Assembly: GCF_036227325.1 (NCBI RefSeq)
Contig: NZ_CP109467.1
Location: forward strand, 1 to 64,000
Length of the DNA stretch: 64,000 bases
DNA from: Streptomyces sp. NBC_01465
Lineage (GTDB): Bacteria; Actinomycetota; Actinomycetes; Streptomycetales; Streptomycetaceae
Direction of reading: 5' to 3'
The position numbers and the translations under genes are program-made. Of this stretch, positions 24,463-32,158 are shown one piece after another. The notes beneath the pieces were generated by a model. That model saw only the letters and a program-made list of their open reading frames with translations. It had not been told where the DNA came from and ran no database searches. Position 1 is the stretch's first letter. Each line of letters starts with the position of its first letter.

Positions 24463-25236
24463 ATGACCGCAGCGCGAGCTACCGCCCTCTTCGACCAAGT
24501 GGCCTCGGTGTACGACGAGGTACTGCCGTTCTTCACCGGGTTCGGTCAACAGCACATGGAGTGGCTCGCTCCGGTGCCCGGCACCCGTGTCCTGGACCTG
24601 GGTGCCGGGCGCGGCGCCCTGACTGCTGCCGCTCTCGCCTGCGGCTGCCAGGTGACGGCGGTGGACTGCGCCCCTGCCATGATCGAGCGGATCTCGGCCC
24701 AGTTCCCGCAGGTTCACGAAGCACGAGTGATGGACGCTCACCGGCTGGACTTCCCCGACAGCTCCTTCGACCTGGTCTGCGCGGGATTCGTCGTCCATCT
24801 GCTCGATGATCCAGCTGCGGCAGCCCACGAGATCCGTCGAGTCCTCACTCCCGGCGGGGTGTTCTCCTTCTCCGTCCCCCGCGCGGTCGAGGACGCGCCG
24901 GAGTGGGAGTTCTACAGTGCCCTCTTCCGCGAGTTTCAGCCCCTGATACCCGTCGGCGAAGGACGGCTCAGTCGGCCTTTGGACGCGGAGCAGTTCCTCG
25001 CGACGGCGGGGTTCACCGGCGTCGGTGAGACCGCCATCGAGCAGCGTCTTCCCGTCCGCGACGCCGACACGTTCTGGGACTGGGGGCTCTCGCACGGCTC
25101 CCGCGCCTTCATCGACGCGCTCCCGGCAGATGCCCGAACCGAGTTCGAAGCCCGCGTACGAGCAGAGCTGTCCTCCGTGGACCCGATCGTATTTGCCGCC
25201 GGCGCCGAACTCTGGCGCGGCACCTCACCAGCCTGA
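24463..25236 (+). CDS. Class I SAM-dependent methyltransferase (UbiE-like)
   Basis: A 257-residue methyltransferase of the Methyltransf_11/25 type. The SAM-binding motif I is VLDLGAGRGALTAAAL (about 45-60), followed by VTAVDCAPAMIERI, motif IV DSSFDLVCAGFVVHLL and a post-motif RRVLTPGGVFSFSVP. It would transfer methyl from SAM to a small molecule. There is no membrane segment. Its neighbours give no clear pathway, and the substrate is unknown. Confidence 0.85.
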   Translation: MTAARATALFDQVASVYDEVLPFFTGFGQQHMEWLAPVPGTRVLDLGAGRGALTAAALACGCQVTAVDCAPAMIERISAQFPQVHEARVMDAHRLDFPDSSFDLVCAGFVVHLLDDPAAAAHEIRRVLTPGGVFSFSVPRAVEDAPEWEFYSALFREFQPLIPVGEGRLSRPLDAEQFLATAGFTGVGETAIEQRLPVRDADTFWDWGLSHGSRAFIDALPADARTEFEARVRAELSSVDPIVFAAGAELWRGTSPA

Positions 25237-25286
25237 CCTCGCGCTGACGCCACCGATCCGCAGGCCGCTGGCTGTCCCGTGGTCCG

Positions 25287-25676
25287 TTACAACTTTCCGG
25301 TGCAGCGCGGTTCAACGAGCTCCTCGGCGGCTTCGAGGATGGCGGATCCGTATCCGCGGCGCCTGAACGGGGCGTAGACGTTGATGTCGTAGAGCCAAGC
25401 TGAGCTCGTGGTGCCCGCGGCTTGGCGCGGATCGGGGCCGATCCATGCGTTCCCCACAGTCTCGCCTGAACCGTTCTCCGCCACCACGAGATGATGCCCA
25501 GCTGTGTCGAGCCCGTCCGGAAGGAACTGAGCGGTGCCCTGCCGGGTCCGCTCTCGTGCCAGCTCCTGGGACATGAACTTGCCGAGTTCACGGGTCGTCT
25601 CGGCTTCACGATGCTCAGTCGCCGTGCCGTACTCCGACGGCGTCATCTTCCGCAAGGTGACCTTCTGCGCGTCCAT
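25287..25676 (-). CDS. GNAT acetyltransferase, C-terminally truncated
   Basis: A 129-residue GNAT-fold protein. The acetyl-CoA motif is present (YDINVYAPFRRRGYGSAILE, with the R/Q-x-x-G-x-G/A loop), preceded by VVAENGSGETVGNAWIG. Directly after the motif-A helix the protein ends EELVEPRCTGKL, so the usual last ~40 residues (the NxxA...Y..GF strand) are missing. The adjacent sequence does not encode them. It is probably a truncated, inactive gene. Confidence 0.65.
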   Translation of the reverse strand: MDAQKVTLRKMTPSEYGTATEHREAETTRELGKFMSQELARERTRQGTAQFLPDGLDTAGHHLVVAENGSGETVGNAWIGPDPRQAAGTTSSAWLYDINVYAPFRRRGYGSAILEAAEELVEPRCTGKL

Positions 25677-25748
25677 GCCACCATCTTCAACTGGCCGCTG
25701 GTGACAGCAACACTGCGTTTTCTTGCCGTGCCCGGCGCTCTCGGATGT

Positions 25749-25823
25749 TCAGCGGCGCCTCAGCATCATGACGACGAGGATGATGACGAGAATGATGACT
25801 ACGGTACCGATGCCGATGTACAC
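25749..25823 (-). CDS. Very small single-TM peptide (24 aa)
   Basis: A 24-residue peptide, MYIGIGTVVIILVIILVVM followed by MLRRR: one transmembrane helix with a positive end. The GTG at 25823 is preceded by GAAGGAGAG at about 10 nt. Short hydrophobic peptides of this type are common in actinobacteria and usually uncharacterised. Confidence 0.55.
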   Translation of the reverse strand: MYIGIGTVVIILVIILVVMMLRRR

Positions 25824-25981
25824 AGGTTTCTCTCTCCTTCGGACGGCAGAACACCAGCAGGCGCTCCGAGTTGCCGAGTGCCCCCGTCGCGTTCTCTCAC
25901 CGCCTCTGGGGGAATTCTTTGCCCGACCCCGCCAGGTCGCCCCGGTCAGGTACGCGAGAACCATCGTGACGGTGCCCGGCC

Positions 25982-26914
25982 TCAGGGGATGAGGACGACC
26001 TTGCCTCGGGTCCGGCCGGCGTCGCTGGACCGGTGGACGTCCGCGAGGTCGTTCAGCGGGCGTGACTCGCTGATGTCGAGGGTGACCATGCCCGTGTCCA
26101 GGAGTTTTACGAGTTCTGCCAGGTGGGCCACGTCGTTGCGGGCGACCATGTGCATCGCGGTCACTCCGCTGTCGGCAGCCGGTGTGATCGGGGTCGCGAT
26201 CGATACGATCCGTCCGCCCGGTCGCACCAGAGACACAAGGGCCTGGGCGTCCGGCGGGCTCAACGGGACAAGATTGAGCAGAGTGTCCACCTGGCCGTCG
26301 AGCGCGGCACCGACTGGTCCGGCGGTGTAGTCGATCACTTGGTCCGCGCCCTGCAGCAGGACTGCCTCGGTACTGCGGGGACTGGCGGTGGCTATCACCT
26401 CGGCCCCGGCGTGCTTGGCCAGCTGCGTCACGAAGCCACCGACGCCGCCGCCCGCACCATTGACCAGTACCCGCTGGCCGGTGGCTGCCTTCCCGTACTC
26501 GAACACCGCCTGCCATGCCGTCAGGCCGGCAACGGGAAGGGCCGCGGCGTGCGCGAGAGGGACTGAGTGAGGCGCCGCGACCAGCGTGCCGGCGGGCGCA
26601 CGCACGTACTCCGCAGCCGCACCGCCGCTGTCGAGCCGGCCGATGACCCGGTCGCCGACAGTGAACTCCTCTACTCCCGTGCCGATCTCGGCCACAGTGC
26701 CGGCGACGTCCCAGCCGAGCGTGTAGGGCAAGTCCACGGGGAGGAACGCCTGCAGCAATCCGGCGCGCAATGCGGCCTCGGTGGGATTGAACGAGGTCGC
26801 GGCAACTCGGACGAGTACTTCGCCGACGGCGGGTCGGGGTCGCGGAACGTTGTCGTGGCGGATCACGGACGCGTCGCCGTACTCATGGATTCTCGCTGCC
26901 TTCATCATCGTCAT
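25982..26914 (-). CDS. NADPH:quinone oxidoreductase-like (zinc-free MDR)
   Basis: A 310-residue medium-chain reductase of the quinone oxidoreductase group. The GroES-like N-terminal domain (VLVRVAATSFNPTEAALRAG; LGWDVAGTVAEIG) is followed by a Rossmann domain with VLVNGAGGGVGGFVTQLAK. Zinc ligands are absent. It would reduce quinones or enals with NADPH. ATG 26914 is followed by in-frame ATGs at +2 and +3. It is divergent from an AraC-type regulator 90 bases away, a typical regulator-target pair. Confidence 0.9.
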   Translation of the reverse strand: MTMMKAARIHEYGDASVIRHDNVPRPRPAVGEVLVRVAATSFNPTEAALRAGLLQAFLPVDLPYTLGWDVAGTVAEIGTGVEEFTVGDRVIGRLDSGGAAAEYVRAPAGTLVAAPHSVPLAHAAALPVAGLTAWQAVFEYGKAATGQRVLVNGAGGGVGGFVTQLAKHAGAEVIATASPRSTEAVLLQGADQVIDYTAGPVGAALDGQVDTLLNLVPLSPPDAQALVSLVRPGGRIVSIATPITPAADSGVTAMHMVARNDVAHLAELVKLLDTGMVTLDISESRPLNDLADVHRSSDAGRTRGKVVLIP

Positions 26915-27003
26915 GCCGCGAATCTACGGCCGCATGCGGAGACGATCCATGCGTGATGAGGCCCAGTTCATACGCGTACGTCTCGCACACGTAGTGTCAG
27001 TGC

Positions 27004-27939
27004 ATGGATGTACTCAGCGATGTGATCGCGGTGACCAGGGCCGGGCGGGCCCGGTCGGCACACGTGCGGTGGCATGCCCCGTGGGGGCAGGAGTTCACCT
27101 CCGTCCCGGGCTCGGCCGGCTTCCAGGTGGTCCTGCAGGGTTCCTGCTGGCTGCTGCCTCCGGACGCGGAACCCCTCCAACTGGGCGCGGGTGACGTGGT
27201 GTTCCTGCCCCACGGCAGCGGGCACACCCTGGCCGACAGTCCCGAATCGCTGGCAACGGCGCCCGCCTGTGGCCCCGGCGACCACCAGCTCTCCGAGCCC
27301 TACGCCTCGGACACTGTGGACCGGAGCGGCGACAGCGGTCCGGTCACCACAGTGCTCTGCGGGGCCTACCAACTCGACCCGTCCCGTGCCCACCCGCTGT
27401 TGCTGACCCTTCCGGATCTGATCCACTTGCCGGCCGACCCCGGCCACCGTCCCGAGCTGAGCTCGGCTGTGCAGCTGCTGGCCACCGAGGTGGAGAACCC
27501 CCGCCTGGGCACGGACGCGGCCGTCCCCGCGCTGCTGGACACCCTGCTCCTGTACATCCTGCGGCTCTGGTTCAGCGAACAGCCCTCCCAGAAAACCGAC
27601 ACCGGCTGGGCCGCCGCGCTGAACGACCCGTCGGTCACCGCCGCCCTCCACGCCATCCACCAAGCCCCGGGATCGCCGTGGACAGTCGCGGGACTCGCAG
27701 CGGAAGCCGGGCTCTCCCGGGCACCGTTCGCCAGGCGATTCGCCCTGCTGACCGGCCAACCGCCCCTCGCCTATCTGACCTGGTGGCGGATGACTACGGC
27801 AGCGCGCCTGCTGCGGACGTCCAACGCGCCCCTGCGGTCCATCGCCACCCAGGTCGGCTACACATCCGAGTTCGCCTTCGCAGGCGCATTCAAACGCACA
27901 TACGGGACGGCTCCCGGCGCCTACCGGCGAGCAAGCTGA
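27004..27939 (+). CDS. AraC-family regulator with cupin sensor domain
   Basis: A 311-residue regulator. The N-terminal ~170 residues are a cupin_6-type sensor (GFQVVLQGSCWLL; LGAGDVVFLPHGSGH). The C-terminal ~100 residues contain two HTH motifs (WTVAGLAAEAGLSRAPFARR and LRSIATQVGYTSEFAFAGAF, then FKRTYGTAPGAYRR). It is divergent from the quinone oxidoreductase gene and very probably regulates it. The ATG at 27004 has a weak ribosome site. Confidence 0.92.
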   Translation: MDVLSDVIAVTRAGRARSAHVRWHAPWGQEFTSVPGSAGFQVVLQGSCWLLPPDAEPLQLGAGDVVFLPHGSGHTLADSPESLATAPACGPGDHQLSEPYASDTVDRSGDSGPVTTVLCGAYQLDPSRAHPLLLTLPDLIHLPADPGHRPELSSAVQLLATEVENPRLGTDAAVPALLDTLLLYILRLWFSEQPSQKTDTGWAAALNDPSVTAALHAIHQAPGSPWTVAGLAAEAGLSRAPFARRFALLTGQPPLAYLTWWRMTTAARLLRTSNAPLRSIATQVGYTSEFAFAGAFKRTYGTAPGAYRRAS

Positions 27940-28077
27940 ATCCGAAGGCCGTACCAGTGAGCGCTCCGCGGCCTGCCCGGGACTGCTGCCCGCCGGTAGA
28001 GTCAGCCGCCCCGAGACCGCGCCGGACCGACCGGACCCGGCGGCGAACCTCCCTCTCTGCGCCGGCCAGGGGAGACC

Positions 28078-29256
28078 ATGAAGCAGGAGCCGCCCTCGGC
28101 AGCGGAACGCACCGTGCGGATACGCCGGCGCCTGGAGCGGCTGATCGGCATCGCGGCGACCGAAGGCAACTCGCTGATACCGCTGCGCAACGGCGACGAG
28201 ATCTTCGCCGCGATGCTGAGGGGCATCCGCTCCGCCCAGCACACCGTCGACATGATGACGTTCGTGTACTGGCGGGGGGACATCGCCCGGCAGTTCGCCC
28301 TGGCACTGGCCGACCGTGCCCGCGCAGGTGCACGGGTGCGACTGCTGCTGGACGGGTTCGGAAGCCGCCTGATCGAGACGGATCAGTTGGAGGCAATGGA
28401 ACGGGCCGGAGTGCTGGTGGCCTGGTTCCGCAAGCCGCTTTACCTGTCGCCCTTCAAGCAGAACCATCGCTGCCACCGCAAGGTCCTCGTCGTCGACGAG
28501 GAGATCGCCTATACCGGCGGGGTGGGCATCGCCGAGGAGTGGTGCGGCAATGCGCGCAACGAGAACGAGTGGCGCGACACGCACGTCGAGGTGCGCGGGC
28601 CCGCGGTCGACGGAATCGCGGCTGCCTTCGCCCAGAACTGGGCCGAGTGTCACGACGAACTGTTCGACGAGCGCGACCGGTTCGTCGGCCACGACGCGCA
28701 GGGTGATGCGATCGTGCAGGTGGTGCGCGGTTCCGCCAGCGTCGGCTGGCAGGACATGCAGACACTGATCCGCGTCATGCTCGAGTCGGCGGAAGAGCGC
28801 TTCCGGCTGGCCACCGCCTACTTTTCACCGGACCCCTACTTCATCGGTCTGCTGTGCTCCACGGCACGCCGCGGCGTCGAAGTGGAGATCCTGCTGCCCG
28901 GACCGCACACGGACAAGCGGGTGTCGCAGCTGGCAGGCCAGCGGTTCTACGAGGAGCTCCACACCTGTGGCGTGAAGATCTACCAGTACCAGCCGACGAT
29001 GATGCACGCGAAGATCATGACCGTGGACGGTGTCGCGGGTCTGATCGGATCGACCAATTTCAACCGGCGTTCCCTGGACCACGACGAGGAAGTCATGCTC
29101 GCCGTACTGGATCAGGACTTCACCGCCACCCTCGACGCGCACTTCGACCAGGATCTGGCGGTCAGCGAACTCATCCGCGCCGGCCGGTGGAAGCGGCGCT
29201 CACCACTGCAGCGCGTATGCGAGGTCGCCGTACTGCCCATCCGCCGCTTCCTGTAG
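28078..29256 (+). CDS. Phospholipase D / cardiolipin synthase family protein
   Basis: A 392-residue PLD-superfamily enzyme with two HKD motifs: HRKVLVVD at residues 133-140 and HAKIMTVD from residue 310, each followed by the expected GG/GSTN segment (YTGGVGIAEEW; GSTNFNRRS). Such enzymes join phosphatidyl groups (cardiolipin synthase) or hydrolyse phospholipids. No N-terminal membrane anchor is present, unlike classical Cls, so it may be peripheral. ATG 28078 follows GGGGAG. Confidence 0.9.
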   Translation: MKQEPPSAAERTVRIRRRLERLIGIAATEGNSLIPLRNGDEIFAAMLRGIRSAQHTVDMMTFVYWRGDIARQFALALADRARAGARVRLLLDGFGSRLIETDQLEAMERAGVLVAWFRKPLYLSPFKQNHRCHRKVLVVDEEIAYTGGVGIAEEWCGNARNENEWRDTHVEVRGPAVDGIAAAFAQNWAECHDELFDERDRFVGHDAQGDAIVQVVRGSASVGWQDMQTLIRVMLESAEERFRLATAYFSPDPYFIGLLCSTARRGVEVEILLPGPHTDKRVSQLAGQRFYEELHTCGVKIYQYQPTMMHAKIMTVDGVAGLIGSTNFNRRSLDHDEEVMLAVLDQDFTATLDAHFDQDLAVSELIRAGRWKRRSPLQRVCEVAVLPIRRFL

Positions 29257-29372
29257 CACCACCCGCCGGGGCCGGAATCACTGTGGCGAGGCGCAGTCTG
29301 AGTAGCGGTACTCATGCCATACGCCGTCCCCGGCGAGACCATGGCCGCGGCAGCAGGCGTCAGGGGGGCGGC

Positions 29373-30140
29373 ATGGGGAAAGTCGTGGGTGCATTCGCCG
29401 TTGCGGCGGCGACGGTCGTGGTGCTGGTTGTCGCGTATGCCGTGGGGGCGCCGCCCGACGTGGTGTTGGGCGTAGGAGCCGCTGTCCTTGGGCTGTTGTG
29501 GTTGCTCCTTCTGCTGACCACGCCGTGGAACATCTACTTCCGGGCTCGCTCGGTCCTGGCAGAGATCGCAATCAGCAGGAACAAGGGGCTCGTCGTCTCC
29601 GCGGAACGCGATGCCGAGGCACGGCGGATCGCTCGCATGATGCTCCGGGTCGCCGTATCGGGGCATGTGGTCACGGCCGCGCTCCTGCTTGCCACCGGCC
29701 TGGCCGCTCAACGGGTCCTCGGCTACTGGTGTGCGGGGTTCTTCTTGCTCAGCACCGCCTTCCGGCCTGCGGGAGCCTACTTCGAGCAGCTCAGGCAGCG
29801 CCTTGGTCTGCTGCTTCGGGAAGTGAAGTACCCCCGCGACGACGTAGTCGAGTTGAGGACGCGGGTCGAACACGTCCTGACCGGTATGCGGGTTCTGGAG
29901 GACAAGACGGAAGAGCAGTATCGGACCCTGGCCGAATTGCGGCGCGCGCATGATGCGTTGACACACACTGCCTATCAGCAGGCCGATGAAGCCGATCGTC
30001 GAATCACCGGGCTGGCAAGACAGTTCGAGCAGACAGTGGACGGGCTCACGGACAACGAAGAAATCATCACCGGTCTCAAGGCGTTTGTGCGGCTGCTGCG
30101 CTCCGGACAGCCGGTGCAGGGACCGATCGACGCACAGTGA
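29373..30140 (+). CDS. Membrane protein with C-terminal coiled coil
   Basis: A 255-residue protein. Four hydrophobic segments occupy about residues 4-135 (VVGAFAVAAATVVVLVVAYA; VVLGVGAAVLGLLWLLLLL; VVTAALLLATGLAA; YWCAGFFLLSTAF). A long coiled coil follows (about 140-235; VELRTRVEHVLTGMRVLEDK). It ends LTDNEEIITGLKAFVRLLRS. A short relic of the same C-terminal sequence occurs at 31617-31661. ATG 29373 follows a G-rich ribosome site. Function is unknown. Confidence 0.7.
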   Translation: MGKVVGAFAVAAATVVVLVVAYAVGAPPDVVLGVGAAVLGLLWLLLLLTTPWNIYFRARSVLAEIAISRNKGLVVSAERDAEARRIARMMLRVAVSGHVVTAALLLATGLAAQRVLGYWCAGFFLLSTAFRPAGAYFEQLRQRLGLLLREVKYPRDDVVELRTRVEHVLTGMRVLEDKTEEQYRTLAELRRAHDALTHTAYQQADEADRRITGLARQFEQTVDGLTDNEEIITGLKAFVRLLRSGQPVQGPIDAQ

Positions 30141-30212
30141 CAACGGTCGGCGCCGACGGCGGCCTGTCTGCCGGGTGCACGTGCCGGGCCGTCGGCCGGG
30201 GCGCAGATACCG

Positions 30213-31298
30213 CTAGTCCGTCATCAGGTGGTCCTCGACAGCGGGAGACAGGCGGGCGAGCCAGCCCTCGGTCTCCGCCGGCTCCATGATCCGGTCAAGG
30301 TCCAGAGCCGGCGCCATGTGTTCGAACACGCGGCCCGCGCCCATGGCGTAGGTGCCCTTCGGCGGATGCAGGACCAGGACGCGGGTGCCGTTGAGAGGTT
30401 CGATGTCGGCAGGTGATCCTTCTGGAGCTACGTACGTGCCCTGGCCGTCGAAGAGGCGGAAGCTGCGGATCGCCGGAGCGGCGGGGCCGAGGCGCGGGTC
30501 GCCGGTCGTCGCCGCCTCGACCCAAGTGCGGTCAGGGCGCTCCCCCGCCACCATCCCTTGGGCGGGATCTCCGACGAGCCGGTCTGCCAGCAGGATGTGC
30601 AGTTGGCAGTTGTCCCCGATGCCGCTCATCGTGAGGGCGTATCCCCGGCGCGCTCGAGGGTCGATGACCACCAGCGGCTCGTCGTCGAGGACGGCGGCCA
30701 GCGCGCCGACCCAGGCAGCTCGCTGGGAGCGGACGCCCACCACAGCGGCATGGTCACGTAGCTCTGCCTTGACGTCTTCGGGGACTGCTGTACGGAATTG
30801 GGCGTTCGCCATGACGGTGATCGAAGCGTTGAGCCAGTCGTCCATGTCACTCCAGGACATGGCGATCCGGGTCAGGTCGATCTTGTCCATGCCTCGGCGC
30901 CATCGGCTGCGTCGGGTGAGCACCTTCACCAGCTGCTGCGTGTTGGCGCTCGCCGGTTCGGGCAGCGGCCGTCCGCGCGCTGCCTTCTCCCACAGTTCCG
31001 GCACCATCGCATTGAGCATCATGGCCTGCGCGGCACGCAGCGGCAGTGCGTCGACGAGCGCCATGGGAGACGCACCCCACTCCACACAGGCGCCCGCCAG
31101 CACCGCGGTCTTGGCGTAAACACCACTCAGGCCGGGCAACCACGGCGCGAGAGCCTCGACCGTCGCGGTCAGGCCCGAAGGGCCCTCTCCTCGCGCGGTG
31201 TCCGCCAGTTGCTTCACCGCGGCCTGGTAGCTGGTGGCTGAACCGGACTTCATCTGCGCGACCAGTTCGTCGACCAGGCGGGATATCTCGGATGGCAC
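30213..31298 (-). CDS. Conserved-looking hypothetical protein (361 aa)
   Basis: A 361-residue protein starting MPSEISRLVDELVAQMKS, with a helical first half (ATVEALAPWLPGLSGVYA; MLNAMVPELWEKAARG; WSDMDDWLNASITVM) and a more beta-rich second half (DEPLVVIDPRARRGYALTMS; NCQLHILLADRLVG; VFEHMAPALDLDRIM). Coding bias is strong throughout. No catalytic motif or known domain recognised. It lies between the coiled-coil membrane gene and the remnants upstream of the RiPP locus. Confidence 0.7.
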   Translation of the reverse strand: MPSEISRLVDELVAQMKSGSATSYQAAVKQLADTARGEGPSGLTATVEALAPWLPGLSGVYAKTAVLAGACVEWGASPMALVDALPLRAAQAMMLNAMVPELWEKAARGRPLPEPASANTQQLVKVLTRRSRWRRGMDKIDLTRIAMSWSDMDDWLNASITVMANAQFRTAVPEDVKAELRDHAAVVGVRSQRAAWVGALAAVLDDEPLVVIDPRARRGYALTMSGIGDNCQLHILLADRLVGDPAQGMVAGERPDRTWVEAATTGDPRLGPAAPAIRSFRLFDGQGTYVAPEGSPADIEPLNGTRVLVLHPPKGTYAMGAGRVFEHMAPALDLDRIMEPAETEGWLARLSPAVEDHLMTD

Positions 31299-31330
31299 CG
31301 GCGCACGCTAGCAGGGACTCTGTTGCGGCA

Positions 31331-31510
31331 TCAGCGGTGGGGGCGTTTCTTGAGTGCGCGGGCCCGGGTGCGGATGCGTTGCTTGTCCTCGGATCTGGCG
31401 CGGGCGTCCTGGCGCAGTTCCAGCATGCGCTGTTCGCGGCGGAGCTTTCCCCAGTTGCCCAGTCGGGCTTCTTCCAGGTCGCCGGCGCCGTACGCGGCGG
31501 GCACGGTCGG
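31331..31510 (-). pseudogene. Short decayed gene
   Basis: The minus strand reads PAAYGAGDLEEARLGNWGKL, then RREQRMLELRQDARARSEDK and RTRARALKKRPHR-stop at 31331. It looks genuinely coding: charged, helical, in good codon usage. No start is convincing, and just upstream a different frame carries RHIADETLTERYQRP. A frameshifted small gene is the simplest reading. The rest of 31299-31893 holds no intact gene. Confidence 0.4.
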
Positions 31511-31616
31511 GTCGCTGGTAGCGCTCTGTCAGCGTCTCGTCGGCGATGTGCCGCACGTACCGCGAGTGCTCCCACGAAGATTCACAGCGACCCGCCCTCC
31601 AACAGGGTGGATCGAC

Positions 31617-31661
31617 AGACTCACGAACAACGAAGAGATCATCACCGGCCTGAAGGCCTGA
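31617..31661 (+). pseudogene. Relic of the coiled-coil membrane gene 3' end
   Basis: About 45 bases encode WIDRLTNNEEIITGLKA-stop, matching LTDNEEIITGLKA at the end of the 29373-30140 product, with high DNA identity. The rest of that gene is not present here. Confidence 0.6.
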
Positions 31662-31893
31662 GCACGTTGACCATGGCTGGGGTGGCTGGCTTTGGCATCA
31701 CCGACCTCGGGTCGTGGAGTGTGTACCCCTCGTTGGTGTTGAAGCCCTCCAGCTCACCTCCAGCAGCCTTTAAGCACTGATCCAGTGGCTCCTGTTTTTC
31801 TGTCATACGTGCTGGACGCCCGGGGGGTCGGGCGCAGGCCGTGGCACGCATCTCACTGGGCACCATCCGAGTTTTCGAGAATGGGAGATCCAC

Positions 31894-32046
31894 ATGAACA
31901 TCAACCACGAGGAATCCGCACAGGAGCTCGACGCCGACAAGCTCGCCGCTCTCGCCGAGACGGACGAGTCCACCGCTGTCGAGCCGGTCACCCCGAAGCG
32001 CGCCAACAGCAAGTACGCCCTTCTGCAGGACGGCACTGACGCCTGA
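31894..32046 (+). CDS. Putative RiPP precursor peptide (50 aa)
   Basis: A 50-residue peptide with a clear ribosome site (GGGAGA, 7 nt upstream). The first ~34 residues are acidic and helical (SAQELDADKLAALAETDEST), like a RiPP leader. A Lys-Arg pair at 35-36 then separates a 14-residue C-terminal segment, ANSKYALLQDGTDA, that could be the core. It has no Cys, so lanthionine or thioether chemistry is excluded. Tyr, Lys, Asn, Gln and Leu are candidate sites for radical C-H chemistry, hydroxylation or methylation. It is followed by a stem-loop and then by a B12-radical SAM gene. The call is inferred from size, composition and position; the cleavage point is a guess. Confidence 0.75.
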   Translation: MNINHEESAQELDADKLAALAETDESTAVEPVTPKRANSKYALLQDGTDA

Positions 32047-32056
32047 TCCGCGTCCT

Positions 32057-32075
32057 CGGCCGGTCCTACCGGCCG
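32057..32075 (+). terminator. Stem-loop between precursor and maturation genes
   Basis: CGGCCGGT and ACCGGCCG form an 8-bp stem with a 3-nt loop, 11 bases after the precursor stop and before the radical SAM gene. Hairpins here often act as partial terminators or stabilise the mRNA, giving more precursor than enzyme. Confidence 0.55.
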
Positions 32076-32158
32076 CCGCGGGATCTGTCCTCACGCTGAC
32101 AGCACGGCCACGCTCGACTCCCCACCCCATCCGGCATCAGACCTTCACGAGGGCATAC

